Shown piece after piece: positions 24,060-36,138 of a DNA stretch of 64,000 bases. This DNA is from Sacculina carcini (taxonomy: Eukaryota > Arthropoda > Thecostraca > Sacculinidae): assembly GCA_916048095.2 (NCBI GenBank), contig OU696588.1, positions 7,591,501-7,655,500 of the forward strand, given 5' to 3'. The position numbers and the translations under genes were made by a program. Numbering within the stretch: position 1 is the first letter of the stretch; each line of letters begins with the position of its first letter. The notes below the pieces were generated by a model. It did no database searches. It was given only the letters and a program-made list of their open reading frames with translations, and was not told the origin of the DNA.

Positions 24060-24290
24060 TGACCAAATTGTCTGAGGATGGAGACCGGCTGCTCCGAAAC
24101 GTTACACATCGTCGAATTACTGCACAAGCTCAACAGCGATCATCAAAAACTCGCACGAGCGATCGAGACGAAGAAGAAGAAGATTGAAAACTGCAAAGCG
24201 GCAATCCAGTTTAATCTCGTTTGTCTGAATGAGAGTATATGTAAATATGTACATCTGTACACAATGGAGTGATATGTTTATATTTGTTGC
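24060..24290 (+). mobile_element. 5' fragment of a Penelope-like element
   Basis: CTGAGGATGGAGACC...CTCCGAAACGTT at 24072-24103 is the motif found at the junction of Penelope-like element terminal repeats and their coding region. It has the CUGANGA / stem II (GGAG:CUCC) / GAAA layout of a hammerhead ribozyme core. A frame starting at 24078 encodes a charged coiled-coil-like peptide (KLARAIETKKKKIENCKA), as in Penelope N-termini. It ends after about 60 residues. The upstream GC-rich stretch 23830-24000 may belong to the same element. Confidence 0.55.
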
Positions 24291-24299
24291 GTGTTATAT

Positions 24300-25234
24300 T
24301 TATATATGCTGTATTATCCGATGTAGCCGCTTAGTCGTTGCCAATCATTGTCTGATTGTACCATATTCTACTTCAATCATGTCCGTCTATGAGCTTGCTC
24401 GATGGACATTTCTGCCATTTTATAACTTGTATATTCGTATGAAATGATTGTTGTGAAAAATGTGGCAATATACTGAACATACAAACAAACACGCACACAC
24501 AAACACACACACTCGTACACAAACAGTCAAACACACACAGCCACTCAAACACTAGCCTCTAATACACTAGTAAAGTTAAGAACAAGTGTCAAAAAAACTC
24601 AAACACTCACCGCAGCTGCGTCATGTTTTGACTTGTGTCTATTTGTGGTTCTCACAACTAAATATTTGAGTATTGTTGAATGATTCTACATTGCGCGCGT
24701 GATCGGCGCTGCACAATCTTTAATTGGCCAGGTTTGTGATATGAGCTGACCAAGAGTTATAAGAAAGTATCAAGATGATTTGCTCACAAACAAACAATGG
24801 TTTTTTGCTGATAACCGGGAACTTTATATACTATTTCTAATTCTTTTATCGTAGTTTAATTGTTGTGTCGTCGTCGAGAACCAGAATTTGTTCATCAGCT
24901 TTACTTCCAAACACATTTGATTGGCAATGCCAACTGATATTGATAACATTATTTTATTTCGCTGTATATGGATCACTTGCGCACTCTATAATACACTTCG
25001 TCACTCACTCTTGTGAGACATGTTGTTAGGCACAACACACATCAATGTTAGAAGCACAAATAATATTACTATTAGGCGCATACAATATACCATTATTAGA
25101 AATAATCACGTCATTTTTCCCAATTTACGCGGATCAATACACAGTTTGTTAGGCTCGCCACTATCTCATATCATTATCAACTCAGCTTCCAGGAAATTGG
25201 CCATTTTCTCTCAGTTCAAACCTGCATTATCTGC
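24300..25234. other. No gene recognised
   Basis: AT-rich single-copy-looking DNA with a short CA-rich patch near 24485-24540. No coherent coding frame or match to the other repeats in the window. Confidence 0.3.
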
Positions 25235-25340
25235 TTGTTTATGCATTTATGTCTATTCTAGCAACAAATTCCGCGCTTCGTGCGGTTATCGTCGCTAGTA
25301 GATCCGCACTGCGTGCGTCTCGTAACCTCGATGTCAATTA

Positions 25341-25379
<39 letters not shown>

Positions 25380-25610
25380 TGTGTGTGTGTGTTTTTATGC
25401 GTTATTACACAGTCCGACAACATGGATTTTACCTTGATTTACGCACACAGAATCACCCACAAATGCACACACACACACACCCACAAACACACACACGCAC
25501 ACACACCCACAAGCACACATACACATGGACGAACACACACACATAATGCAGCATAATGCAAGCGTCAAATAACCCCGTTTTCTACTCATCCCATTCTGAT
25601 GTGTGTTTGT

Positions 25611-25693
<83 letters not shown>

Positions 25694-26100
25694 ACTCTTG
25701 CGAAAATTCTCAAGTAAAATTAGCAGAAATGAGGCGGTGGCATTCTCGCAGGGAAGTTTCTAGCAATGGCTCAACTGAATGACAAAAGTCTATAGAATAT
25801 AAGCGAAAAACAAACAATAATAGAAAACTGATGTGAATTACAATTACAATATCAGTAAGCTATACATACATGCTCGAAAAACGCATCTGGAACACGCACA
25901 TACACGACGATGTACTCAATCAAACGCACTATTTTGCTACGCACTCTGCACGCCACTGTGCATTTGCTAACTCTGCTGAGCTCTGCAAACGCTCGCTGCA
26001 ATGCATGTATGTTCAACACACAGACACGCAGACCAATATACAACAATTTGCCGTTGTGGACACATACACACCCACACACACACACGTACGTTGAGTTTTA
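25235..26100 (+). repeat. Unclassified dispersed repeat, copy 1 (with two TG tracts)
   Basis: The start contains CTAGCA followed by the hairpin CCGCGCTTCGTGCGG (25271-25285), then GCGTGCGTCTCGTAAC, which recurs near 26908. The AATGCAAGCGTCAAA block near 25555 recurs at 27160. GGTGGCATTCTCGCAGGGAA near 25736 recurs at 26687 and 29104. The block from ACAATATCAGTAAGCTA to TTTGCTACGC recurs at 29230-29335. TG microsatellites lie at 25343-25392 and 25612-25692. Noncoding; superfamily unknown. Confidence 0.55.
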
Positions 26101-26639
26101 TTATAATAGATAAAAAGATAAGCATTGCCTACGGATCACAAATTGATCGGAACTCACTGTGACACGGACACGATTTTCACGATGACGAATGAGATTGAAT
26201 TATGTCAGTAACATCAACAACGTATCTTTGCTACATATTGCATGACGGGCGCAAATAAAACATGTATCAATGAATTAAATTACATATTCACCAATGTATT
26301 CATTGTATCGTATTTGTGGTTTACTTGCAGGTTATATACATTCTATGCTCTTCATTTAAAAGTGATTATTTTCTTTTTCATCCACTCAATATGTTAATAA
26401 TATTTCAATTCTCCTCTAATCACCTGATTATTTATCCTAGGTTTCCTAGTCCCAACCTTTCACGTATTCATTTTCCAGTTTGCCATTTCGTATTCGTTGG
26501 ATTTTATCGTGCATATTTGTGACGTACCTTATAATGCATGTCTCATATTACGTGTTACATCATAATGTCAACTATCGGAATATGTTCTGGTAATTTTTTT
26601 AAACGAATTCTTGAAGAATTGTCATTAATGAGTCGCATG

Positions 26640-27250
26640 TATGTGCGTGTACGTAAGAACATACCGATATTGTTAAAATTATGCGGTGGCATTCTAGCAG
26701 GGAATTTTCGAGCTATCACTCAACACGTTGTATAGAATCAATGTGAAAAACAAACACTAATATAAGCATGAAATGAAACGCTTCATTTTGCTTCTTCCTC
26801 TGTTCGCCGCTGCGTATTGTATGTGTGTGGATGTGTATGCATGTATGCGTGTGTATGTGTGGAATTTGCCTCACTTGGTGCGGATATTGTCGCTAGAAGA
26901 TGCTCACTGCGTGCGTCTCGTTACATCGTGGCCATCTTATTTTAATTACTTATAAGTTTTGTACACCTATTAAATTTCAATTAACTTTTTAACTGTAAAT
27001 CAACCGCAACCAACAGACGATCATATAGCCAGTGCTGCATTGCCTTGTGAACTGTTGAATCAGCTGAATTGAGAATGCGAATGAGCGAGTTTTACGTTAA
27101 ATTTTATTAGCTCTGTGATAAGGTCTAACAAAATGGATTTTACTTTAATTTAATGCAGCAGAATGCAAGCGTCAAACATACCCGTTTCTATTCATCCCAT
27201 TCTCAGAGCGATCCTTCTGAAATCCACTATGCACTATCCACTATACACGA
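26640..27250 (+). repeat. Unclassified dispersed repeat, copy 2
   Basis: It shares, in the same orientation, the GGTGGCATTCTAGCAGGGAA block, a GCGTGCGTCTCGTTAC block and the AATGCAAGCGTCAAAC...TTCATCCCATTCT block with copy 1, but their order is changed. 26100-26640 between the copies shows no recognisable feature. Confidence 0.5.
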
Positions 27251-27259
27251 ATATGCGCA

Positions 27260-27260
<1 letters not shown>

Positions 27261-27337
<77 letters not shown>
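27261..27337. repeat. TG microsatellite
   Basis: About 76 bp of pure (GT)n next to copy 2 of the unclassified repeat; copy 1 carries TG tracts at the equivalent place. Confidence 0.95.
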
Positions 27338-27339
<2 letters not shown>

Positions 27340-27490
27340 CGTGAGTTTGTGTTGCCACACAGACAATACAAAGCACGCACGGTCAAATGTCGGTCAAATG
27401 TGTCTTGTGTACAATTACTGAGAAATTGTATCGTGGCGGTAATGGACTACTGTATGCGTGTACGTGCGTGTATGTGCGTGTGCGTGTGTG

Positions 27491-29030
27491 TAGAGATGAG
27501 ACCAAAAAACGTTTTTTTCCAAAAACAACCTCGACAGAAAAACACGTTTTTTTGTTTTTTTTAGATTCATGCAAAGAATTCAAATTATGGAAATGATATA
27601 TTTGGGATGTTGAATGTATTCTATTTTATCAACACATGAGTCATTCATGCAATTTGTGACCCTACCAAATTGAATTATCATTAAATATGCACAATAAAAT
27701 TGTTATAATGTGTCTGAAAGCCCTAATATTATTGTTTGCACGGTACTGTGCGGCACTTATATGTACAGTACAGTTTTCCATTCAATTATTGGGTTAATCA
27801 TTGTGTAAGAAAGCAGGGTTTGAGAACCTTTTTTCTGCTAAAAACTGAAACTGTTTTAAAAAAACAACATGTGGCATATTTTTATTATATTTTTGACATA
27901 TTAATTTTTTCCTACCAGAAACGAACTACGTTGATTATAATAAGTTTCATCATTTCATTCAGCAGACCAATTATTTGCAAATATAAAAGTACAAACACTG
28001 CAAAATATTTACACAAAGACTACAAATATACACACATACTTAGTGTCCTTAATGAGACTACGAATAAAAGCGGGTCGCATTAATCAGAGTGGCAATCCTC
28101 ACCAGAAAAACCGGCAATATTTTCGAGTAGGAAAAAAACGACTGAGGAAATATATTTAATACAAAAAGGTACATTTACAAAAAGGTATTTGAACACAAGC
28201 AACTACATCAAAGATACCATCATTCATAAAACCACTTCTAAAAATAGGTTACTAATGAAAAAAAATTATCTTATTCAACTTTCCCTGATATGCCGCCATT
28301 TTTTTCAAACTCTCTACATCTACGAACACCGTTTTCCAAAGAAAATCATTTTGAAAAACAGCATGGTTAAAAATCACTTTAAATCAAGTGGTTCAACCAG
28401 CGGCTTATACCAGCAGGCTAATTGCTATACAAAAGGTATTTGAACGCACATCAATCAAATCTATCTTCCAGACACTATTCTAGAAAGTGTTGTTTCATTA
28501 AAAAGCATTGTTAGTTTAAATAAACGTTTGTCAAAAAAACACTTGACCAACCAATTAACTTGTCTTGTTCTGCTTTCAACATTTTATTTATCTGTACATT
28601 AATAGAACGAATTTAAAACTAGTTTAAAAGCATCATTGCATTTTTTCATAAAAAGCATGGTTTCTTTGAAAAAACACATGATTGCTCAATGAATTTGTTT
28701 TCTTCTGCTGACAAATTATTTCAAATATTCACATCATTAAAACATCTTTAAAAACATTGGTTTTCTCAATGAAAAAATCCTAAACCACCGGACCCGGATG
28801 CACTTTCAAACAGTCTCCTGAGGTATTTATTGATAAATATTTTTGCTTTTTTACTTTTATCAAATTATTTTCGAAATAAGGCACGTAAATATGTACAAAA
28901 CGTCAATTAAACTCGTTTCTATGTACTAAAATCCAACATCGGATGACAATTGGGGCTAATTCTAAAAACAAAACAAAAAAACATGTTTTTTACAAAAAAC
29001 ACAACAAAAAACGTTTTGTTTGCATCACTA
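27491..29030 (-). mobile_element. Non-autonomous hAT transposon, copy 3
   Basis: Oriented opposite to copies 1 and 2. The left plus-strand end is TAGAGATGAGACC and the right end reads inward as TAGTGATGCAAAC. The 8-bp flanks CGTGTGTG (27483-27490) and TGTGAGTG (29031-29038) agree at six of eight positions, consistent with an older insertion into TG-rich DNA. The body matches the other two copies throughout. 1540 bp, noncoding. Confidence 0.85.
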
Positions 29031-29044
29031 TGTGAGTGTGTGTG

Positions 29045-29480
29045 TATGTGCGATCGCACCGCTGCTGCAAAATTATGCAAGAACAGTTCGCAGAAATGAT
29101 ACGGTGCATTCTTGCAGGGAAGTTTCGAGCAATCGCTAAACTTGATGACACGATGTTTAGAAACAATGTGAAAAACAAACACAAATAGAAATCAATTATT
29201 AAAATAGAAAAGTCAATGTGAATTACAAATACAATATTGGTAAGCTACACATACTGCCACAAAAAAGGCTTCTGGACCACGCGCACACATAACTGTGTAC
29301 TTATTTGTTTTGTTTTGTTTGTTTTGTTTTGCTACGCGCTTTGTCCGCCATTGTGTGCACGTCGCTGCTAACGCTCGCTGCACACGTGTATGTTCGCATG
29401 GAATCTCAGCACACAGACACGCACACCAATACAACGTGTGTTTGCGAACAGACACACACGCACGCAAGTTGTCTTCTATA
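29045..29480 (+). repeat. Unclassified dispersed repeat, copy 3
   Basis: The run from GCATTCTTGCAGGGAAG (29106), an AAAAACAAACA block and GGTAAGCTACACATAC to GCTACGCGC and CACAGACACGCACACC aligns with 25740-26045. It lies directly right of hAT copy 3. Confidence 0.55.
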
Positions 29481-29484
29481 TAAC

Positions 29485-29607
29485 TTTCGTTATGTCTTTT
29501 CGTTGTCGAGGAATTTGTGTGATTCTAAAATGAAGAATTTATGGTATATACTGACTTCAGCTTGTCCTGTGACAACCTGAAGAAGCCGTGTGGCGAAAAC
29601 GTTAGTA
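29485..29607 (+). mobile_element. Penelope-like element 3'/terminal-repeat fragment
   Basis: The stretch ends in CTGAAGAAGCCGTGTGGCGA followed by AAACGTT (29577-29603), the same hammerhead-like layout as at 24072 and on the minus strand at 42926. The Tigger transposon at 29608 is inserted immediately after it; sequence resuming at 31353 probably completes the fragment. Confidence 0.5.
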
Positions 29608-31350
29608 CAGTCGAAACCGCTCAATGTCATACCCTCGGGACCTACAAAAAGTATGACATCAACCGAACTATGACATTAACCGAACTCAGCCTTTATGGCC
29701 ATTTTTCGGCTCCAAACATAAGTTTATAAGTCGGTTTATTTCTACAAACATCAGAATCGTAAAAATATCGCACAATATTCAAGTCATTGCTTCATTGAGA
29801 AATCGTAAATAAAAGTTTGTTTGCGTTTGGTCAGCAAGTTTTTCCCCATTTTTCCCTCAATGCTACTGAACGACCAGTGTGAAAAACCCGCAAAATTGTT
29901 ATCCAGTAGGTGCGAATTACACCCATCGCCGCATGCGTCTTCTTCGCGGTGGGGGTGACACGTCAGTCCCACTGGCACCATCAGCCGTCCCATCATCATC
30001 GTCTCCTTCGCGCCTCACTGTGCTAACGATCTCAACATCACTCAGCTCGCCGTAGCACCCCACTTCTGCATACAATGCTATCAACTTATCAAGCTCCGCC
30101 GTTTTCACGAAGTCCGGCTCATCGTCATCGTCGTCGTCACCGCAACTGTTGCTGATCTCTGTTTGAGTAAATCTCGCCTTGAAAAAGCAATTATCCACTG
30201 TGCTGGGCTTCACCGAGAAAAGCGCGTGCTTCAGCATGTACATCGTCGGCACAATGTGGATGGACTTGGCGTATTCTTCCACAGACTGTCCTGATTCGAT
30301 CGCCACCAATATTTTCCGGACAAACTGCGTGCGACAGTGTACCTTCTTCGCACGAATCACGCCCTGGTTCAGTGGCCGGATAAGTGAGGTAGTGTTCGGC
30401 GGCAAGAATACAACTGTCACGACGCTAAGCTCCTCTTCCGAGTCCAGCCGGTGACAGGTAGCATTGTCGACAAAAAGCACGACCATGCACTGCTGATTGC
30501 GCATTTTCCGGTCATAGTTCTTCAAAATATGTGTCCATAGTTTGGCGTCATCCAGGTGTTGGCACTGGAAAAGTACGACAGGGGAGTCATGTCCAGTCTT
30601 TTGGAGCATCGGGGATTTTGGTGCTTGCCAACGACAAAAGCTTGCTTTTCGCTTCCATTGGTGTTTGCTACCGTAAGTACCCTCAAGCGGTCCTTGGACA
30701 CCTTTCCCTGCATCGGCTTGCCGCCGCTTACTGCAAGAGTGCCTGATGGCGTCGCTCTATAGAACAGTGCCGTCTCGTCTGCATTGAAAATGTCCCTGGG
30801 CGCATAGCCGTCAGGCTCCTTGGGCAGCACGTTTGCCATCCATTCATTTGCCCCCACCACATCAGCCGCCGCTTTCTCCCCTTGCTCCTTATCGAATCTA
30901 ACGCTTTCCCGCTGATTCAGCCGGCCGAGTCAGCCAACTCACGGCTCTAGTGCCACATCCATCTCAGCCGCCAACTTCCTGGCCTTTTCCATCATAAGAG
31001 GCACATTCACGGGCGCACTTTTGGCGCGCATCTGATGGAACCATATGAGCACCGCTTCATCCACCTCTGCAATATTGTTCGATCTCTTGCACTTCCGACT
31101 TAGATTGCTGCTGGTCACCGCAATGTCTGGAATTTATTTCTCTTTTTTCCTGATTTTTGAGATTGTTCCATTATCGCAGCCTTGGTCCTTTGCAATAATC
31201 GTCGGTTTCTTTCCGAACTATTAACCTAATTATGGCATTAACCGGTATGGCATCAAGGGTCTTTGTCCCTGTGTAAAACATAGGGCCGAAGTTTGGGACC
31301 TGACGATGGTATGCCATTAACCGAACTATGACATTAAGCGGCTTCGACTG
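29608..31350 (-). mobile_element. pogo/Tigger DNA transposon
   Basis: Terminal inverted repeats CAGTCGAAACCGCTCAATGT (left) and ACATTAAGCGGCTTCGACTG (right), with a second inverted motif TATGACATTAACCGAACT inside each end. TA flanks the left end (29606-29607); the right flank is CA, a probable mutated TA. The 1.74 kb length and a CENP-B/DDE gene on the minus strand fit Tigger. It inserted into a Penelope-like fragment. Confidence 0.9.
29917..31130 (-). pseudogene. Tigger transposase (CENP-B helix-turn-helix + DDE), decayed
   Basis: On the minus strand a CENP-B-type DNA-binding segment (VDEAVLIWFHQMRAKSAPVN near 31060) is followed by a stop region near 30940. Then come the DDE domain with first Asp in NADETALFYR (about 30780), second Asp in VDNATCH (about 30470), and LPPNTTSLIRPLNQGVI (about 30390), where Tigger enzymes have MDQG. 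So the third catalytic Asp is Asn. A frame change near 30590 separates the first Asp from the second. The acidic tail (DDDDDDEPDF) and basic C-terminus (RRRRMRRWV) are intact. The enzyme would cut and paste the element; this copy cannot. Confidence 0.88.
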
Positions 31351-31392
31351 CACTCAAATATATTCAGACATAGAACCCGATAAAGTTAAGTA

Positions 31393-31398
31393 TATACA

Positions 31399-31468
<70 letters not shown>

Positions 31469-31602
31469 TATATATATACATATATGCATATATATGCATA
31501 TGCATATATGCATATGCATATATGCATATACATATATACATATATGCATGTATATATATATATATACATATATGTATACATATATATACATATATATCTC
31601 CA
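31393..31602. repeat. TA / TATGCA microsatellite
   Basis: About 200 bp of (TA)n passing into (TATATGCATA)-type units. Confidence 0.93.
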
Positions 31603-31689
31603 CATAGGGGAATTGTTGCTTAGTCCCGACCAAAAGCCTATCAAATACGCGTTAATCACACCTAATAGCAGGATTCAAATGCGGAAACC

Positions 31690-32496
31690 TCCAAATAGCG
31701 GAATGATTTATAGGTCCCCATTCATATAGCACACCTCCAAATAGCGGAAAGCGACATTTGTGTGATTCTTAACTGGATATTGTGTGAAATATATACACTG
31801 ATATAACACACTGACTCCAGCTTATCGAGTGACAGTAGTTGATTGCTGCAGGCTGATTGGTAGAAACGAGTGACTTATTCGGCCGGCTTTAGGCACACTA
31901 AACGCGGCCAGGACCACAGGTTGGTTGGGTTCTCGCACAGGAATCATGCAGGAATAAAGACCTTCGTAAGATATAGACAATTGGTAATTCCGATCACTAT
32001 AACATCGTTGATGTGTTCAACGTTGAATAAACGGGTATCTCCCATAGACTCCTTTAAGGAAGGACTGGAACGTCCCCTGCTCGGGGTTTTTAACTTGAGT
32101 CTGAAAGATTAACTTGAGTTCTGGAATAAAATGACTTCTAGAAGAGCTAGAAACACGTTCTATGGGTCAAAATGGGGGTTTTTGAGGACGATGAGTTCAA
32201 TAGTAACATTTTCAACACCGACTTGGGTCATATCTAAGGTCAAAAGGTCATATTTCAAGGTCAAATTCCTTAAAGGTGTCTATGGTATCTCCTGTAAACT
32301 ACAGCCCACCGAAGCCATGACGTCCAGACAAGAAACGCGCACAGCTAAAGAATTTTGTGGGGTTATGGAAATTGTTGGTAGAATCATTTGATAAATATGC
32401 AAACTGGTAAAAATAAGGAGATCATTAGTGAAAAATAGACGATTTCCAGTAAAAAAGGTGATAAACATTGCTGCATAACACACCTCCAAATAGCGG

Positions 32497-32497
<1 letters not shown>
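31690..32497 (-). mobile_element. CTCCAAATAGCGG MITE family, minus-oriented copy
   Basis: CCTCCAAATAGCGG units occur at about 31688, 31733 and 32483. Read on the minus strand, the interior (TTACCAGTTTGCATATTTATC, TTAGCTGTGCGCGTTTC, CCAATCAGCCTGCAGCAAT) follows the same order as 59640-60010. The high-coordinate end runs into a (TA)n tract at 32498-32537. Noncoding; termini are not fully defined. Confidence 0.6.
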
Positions 32498-32537
<40 letters not shown>

Positions 32538-32539
<2 letters not shown>

Positions 32540-33487
32540 AGATCATCTGTGTGTCTGTGTGTGTCTGTGTGTGTCTGTCCCACCCTCCTTGGTCCATTTT
32601 TTATCAGCTACTATTCGGCCACCACTTGGCCTACCCGCTAACAATTTATACCATCACGTTGGAATTTTATTTCTACACTTAAGGTTAAATATTTAATTTT
32701 AAAAAAAACTAAAAAAAGTTATAGCGGTGAAAAGACAAAATGAACCCTGAAAAATGCTAAAAAAGAATGTCAATATTCTGCCATCAAGTTTTCCTAAACC
32801 AGAAATGGTACAGCAATACACATTATGCCACTGTGTATAACATTTCTCGTTCTACAAGATAAGCTATAATTCATATCCAAAAATAAAACATAAAACATGT
32901 AAAGTGACAAAATTTCAACCTACATTCAAAACTATACTTATACTCCGGGCGTCCGATTTTCTTTACATTTTTCTCTATTTCTCAACAACTAATTATCACA
33001 CATCTAAATAAATTATACCATCATGTTGGGAATATTGTTTTCTAAAGCACGAAATGAATTTTAATTTTTCAGAGTGTATTAAAAAGAAAGTTACGTCGGT
33101 GTGAAGTCAAAATGACAAAGTCAAAAAGGCAAAATTAGCACTGAAAACCGTGAATATGCTGGTCAATATTCTGTCATCTGCTCCTCATAAACCAGCAATG
33201 GTACAGCTATAAAAGTTATACTATTGTGTATATAATTTTGTGTTCTACAAGGTAAGATATAATTTATACCCACAAATGGTACAAAAAAACGTGTAAGATT
33301 TGACAGCTATTTTGCGCACTTGCGATTACACAGGAATATACAATGATTAAATTTCACTGAAGCCCAATCACAATTAAGAATGCATCATATTAGCTCCAAG
33401 CATTGTGTGGTTTTATTGCGTACAGTTTAATTTATGTTACACTATACTGAATAGAAAGGCTTTATTGTCCTCAATATTTACACATGA
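32538..33487 (+). repeat. Modular repeat: head region with about 385-bp tandem units
   Basis: It starts with AAGAGATCATCTGTGTGTCT and TTGGTCCATTTT. Then a unit with ATACCATCA(C/T)GTTGG, a GTTAT/GTTACG CGGTG block, ATGGTACAG and TTCTACAAG(A/G)TAAG occurs twice about 387 bp apart (ATGGTACAG near 32806 and 33196). The same head in the opposite orientation at 52330-53350 has three units. No coding; every frame is broken. It directly precedes the hairpin-punctuated array. Confidence 0.65.
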
Positions 33488-35096
33488 ATTGTTCCGCACG
33501 ACGGGCGGGCAAAATGCTACTGGGAATAAAGTAAACTCCTGAATTTTACTGTGTAATTCAATTGGTTTAATTTCAAGTTGCATTCGCTTAAGTTGCATAA
33601 GGATATGGGTTGTAATATCATGCAATGCCAACTATATGCATATGATGTTTTAGCGGAAGCATTAATCTGTAATTATAGAGATGACAGAAAGTTTCATTGT
33701 TTTGATAGTGTTACACTTCTGAATGACTACACACGAAGGACGGGTTTGAATTTGAGCAGTGTTGAGGGAAAAAATTCGTCAATAACTAAAACAAGAATTT
33801 ACAAATTTATATTTTTTATTGGATAAGCTTTTTTCTATATGATTCGTTATATTTTATAAATTGTTCCGCACGACGGGCGGGTTTAAATATGATTCTGTTC
33901 GAGGAAAAATATTTTGCCACAGCTAAAATATACACATTTATATTTAAATTTTTTATTGATTTACTTTTTTCTTTTTAAATTTGTATTCGTTTTATTTTAT
34001 GAATCCAATATTTATTTTACTTGATTAAATGTTCCGCGAAACGGGAGGGTTTCAATGCTAGATGATGTTAATTTATAAATATATTTTGGAAATATTATGA
34101 TGAAAAAGTTTAATCATTTTTCATTGTGTATTCAGCACGACGGGCAGGATTAAATATGAGGCGGTTTAGCACAACTATTTTGCCGAAATTAATATAAAAT
34201 GATAGAAATTTAGACTTTTTTACGGGTTTACTTTTTTCAATTCATATTCCTTTTCTCTTATGAAATATACACAAATTTCAAAGTATGAATTGTTCCGCAC
34301 GACGGGTTGATATGCTAGAATTTTCATTGTTTGTTACGTGTTTGTGTTTTGAATTATTCCGCACGAAGGGTAGGTTTAAATATGAGGCGGTTTGAGGAAT
34401 ATTAATTTGTCAAAATTACAATGAAAATATAAACATTTAGACTTTTCAATTGGTAAACATATTTACAGGTATATTTTTTTGCTTTTTAATTTGTCTTCAT
34501 TCTCTTTTATGGATTGTATATATATATATATATAAGAAATTATCCGTCTGTCTGTGTGTGTATGCTTGAATATGAGGTGACCTAACTGCGCGGGCTCAAT
34601 GGTTTAGATCAGGGGCTTCAAACGTAAACTAAGCGATGGATCATGCTTATGAATTATAAATGTCCCGCGGGCAGCAACTATAGACAATATGACGTTCAAT
34701 TTCACCGTGTAAAACGAGTTCATATACAAAACTAACGGATTTGGCTTCAAGCTCCAGAACGGATCGTGTTCGAGTTCTGAATTATTCCGTACGACGGGCG
34801 GGTTTAAATATGAGGCGGGTTGAGGCATAATAATTTGTCAAAATAAAAATAATGAAATTTAAACTTTTCAATTGATCAGGATTTCTATGGATTTACTATA
34901 ATCCTTTTTAATTTACAATATGTTTACTAATTAAATATGAATTTCATTTTATTCATTGTTCCGCACAACGGGCGGGTTTTAAGGCTAGGCGGGTTTTAGG
35001 CTTTTCTATTAGTTAATATTTTATGGGCTTACCTTTTTCTTTTTAAATTTATATTCGTTGTATTCTATGAATTGAATATTTATTTTACTTTATTCA
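33488..35096 (+). repeat. Hairpin-punctuated modular repeat, unit 1
   Basis: AT-rich modules of about 60-400 bp are each bounded by a GC-rich sequence close to TTCCGCACGACGGGCGGGTT. Motif copies, some degenerate, start near 33492, 33735, 33860, 34032, 34136, 34291, 34358, 34783 and 34958. CCGC pairs with GCGG across seven bases, so each can form a small hairpin. The usual follow-on is TAAATATGAGGCGGGTTGAG. A 200-bp core module with CTGCCCGCGGGACA-type sequence lies at 34593-34795. The next 1.6 kb repeats the same module order. Confidence 0.75.
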
Positions 35097-36093
35097 TTGT
35101 TCCGCACGACGGGCGGGTAAAATGCTACTGGGAACAAATTAAACTACTGAATTTTACTGTGTGATTTAATTGGTTTAATTTCAAGTTGCATACACTTAAG
35201 TTGCATAAGGATATGGGTTGTAATATCATGCAATGCCAATTATATGCATATGCTGCTTTAGCGGAAGCATTAACCTGGATTTATAGAGATGACAGAAACC
35301 TAACAATTTATTTAATTGTACGCTTACGTATTTCTGTACGAAACATCAAATTTTGGTAAGCATTGTGACGGGCGGGTATAAATATGAAGCTGTTCGGGGG
35401 AATATATGCTGCCACATCTAAAATAAACACATTCATATTTACACTTTTCTATTGGTGAATATTTTTATGGGTTTACCTTTTTATTTTTAAATTTGTATTC
35501 GTTTTCTTTTATGAATTAAATATTTATTTTAATTTATTAATTGATCTGCAAAACGGGAGGGTTTCGACGCTAGATGATGCTAATTTTAAATATTTTTTGT
35601 AAACAGTATGAAAAAAAGTTTAGTAAATTTTCATTGTTTCGTATATTAATTTTAAATTATTCCGCACGACGGGCAGGTTCAAATATGAGGCGGGTTGAGG
35701 ATAGTATTTTGTCAAAATAATATGAAAATATATAAATTTTTATTTTTTATGGGTTTACTCTTTTCTTTTTTAATTCATTATTCTTTTTTCTCATTAATTG
35801 AATACTAATTTAATAGTATGAACTGTTCCGCACGACGGCGGGTTTACATACTAGAATTGTCATTGTTTGTTACGTGTTTGTGTTCTGAATTAATCCGCAC
35901 GACGGGCAGGTATAAATGTGAGGCGGGTTGAGGTTAATATTGCCAAATTTAAAATTATAATATTAACATTTTGAATTTTCTATTGGTTAACATATGTACA
36001 GGTTAAAATTTTTGCTTTTAAATTTGGTTTCATTTTATTTCATGGAATTTATATTATTTTTGCTTTATGAATTGTTCCACACGACGGGCGGGT

Positions 36094-36138
<45 letters not shown>

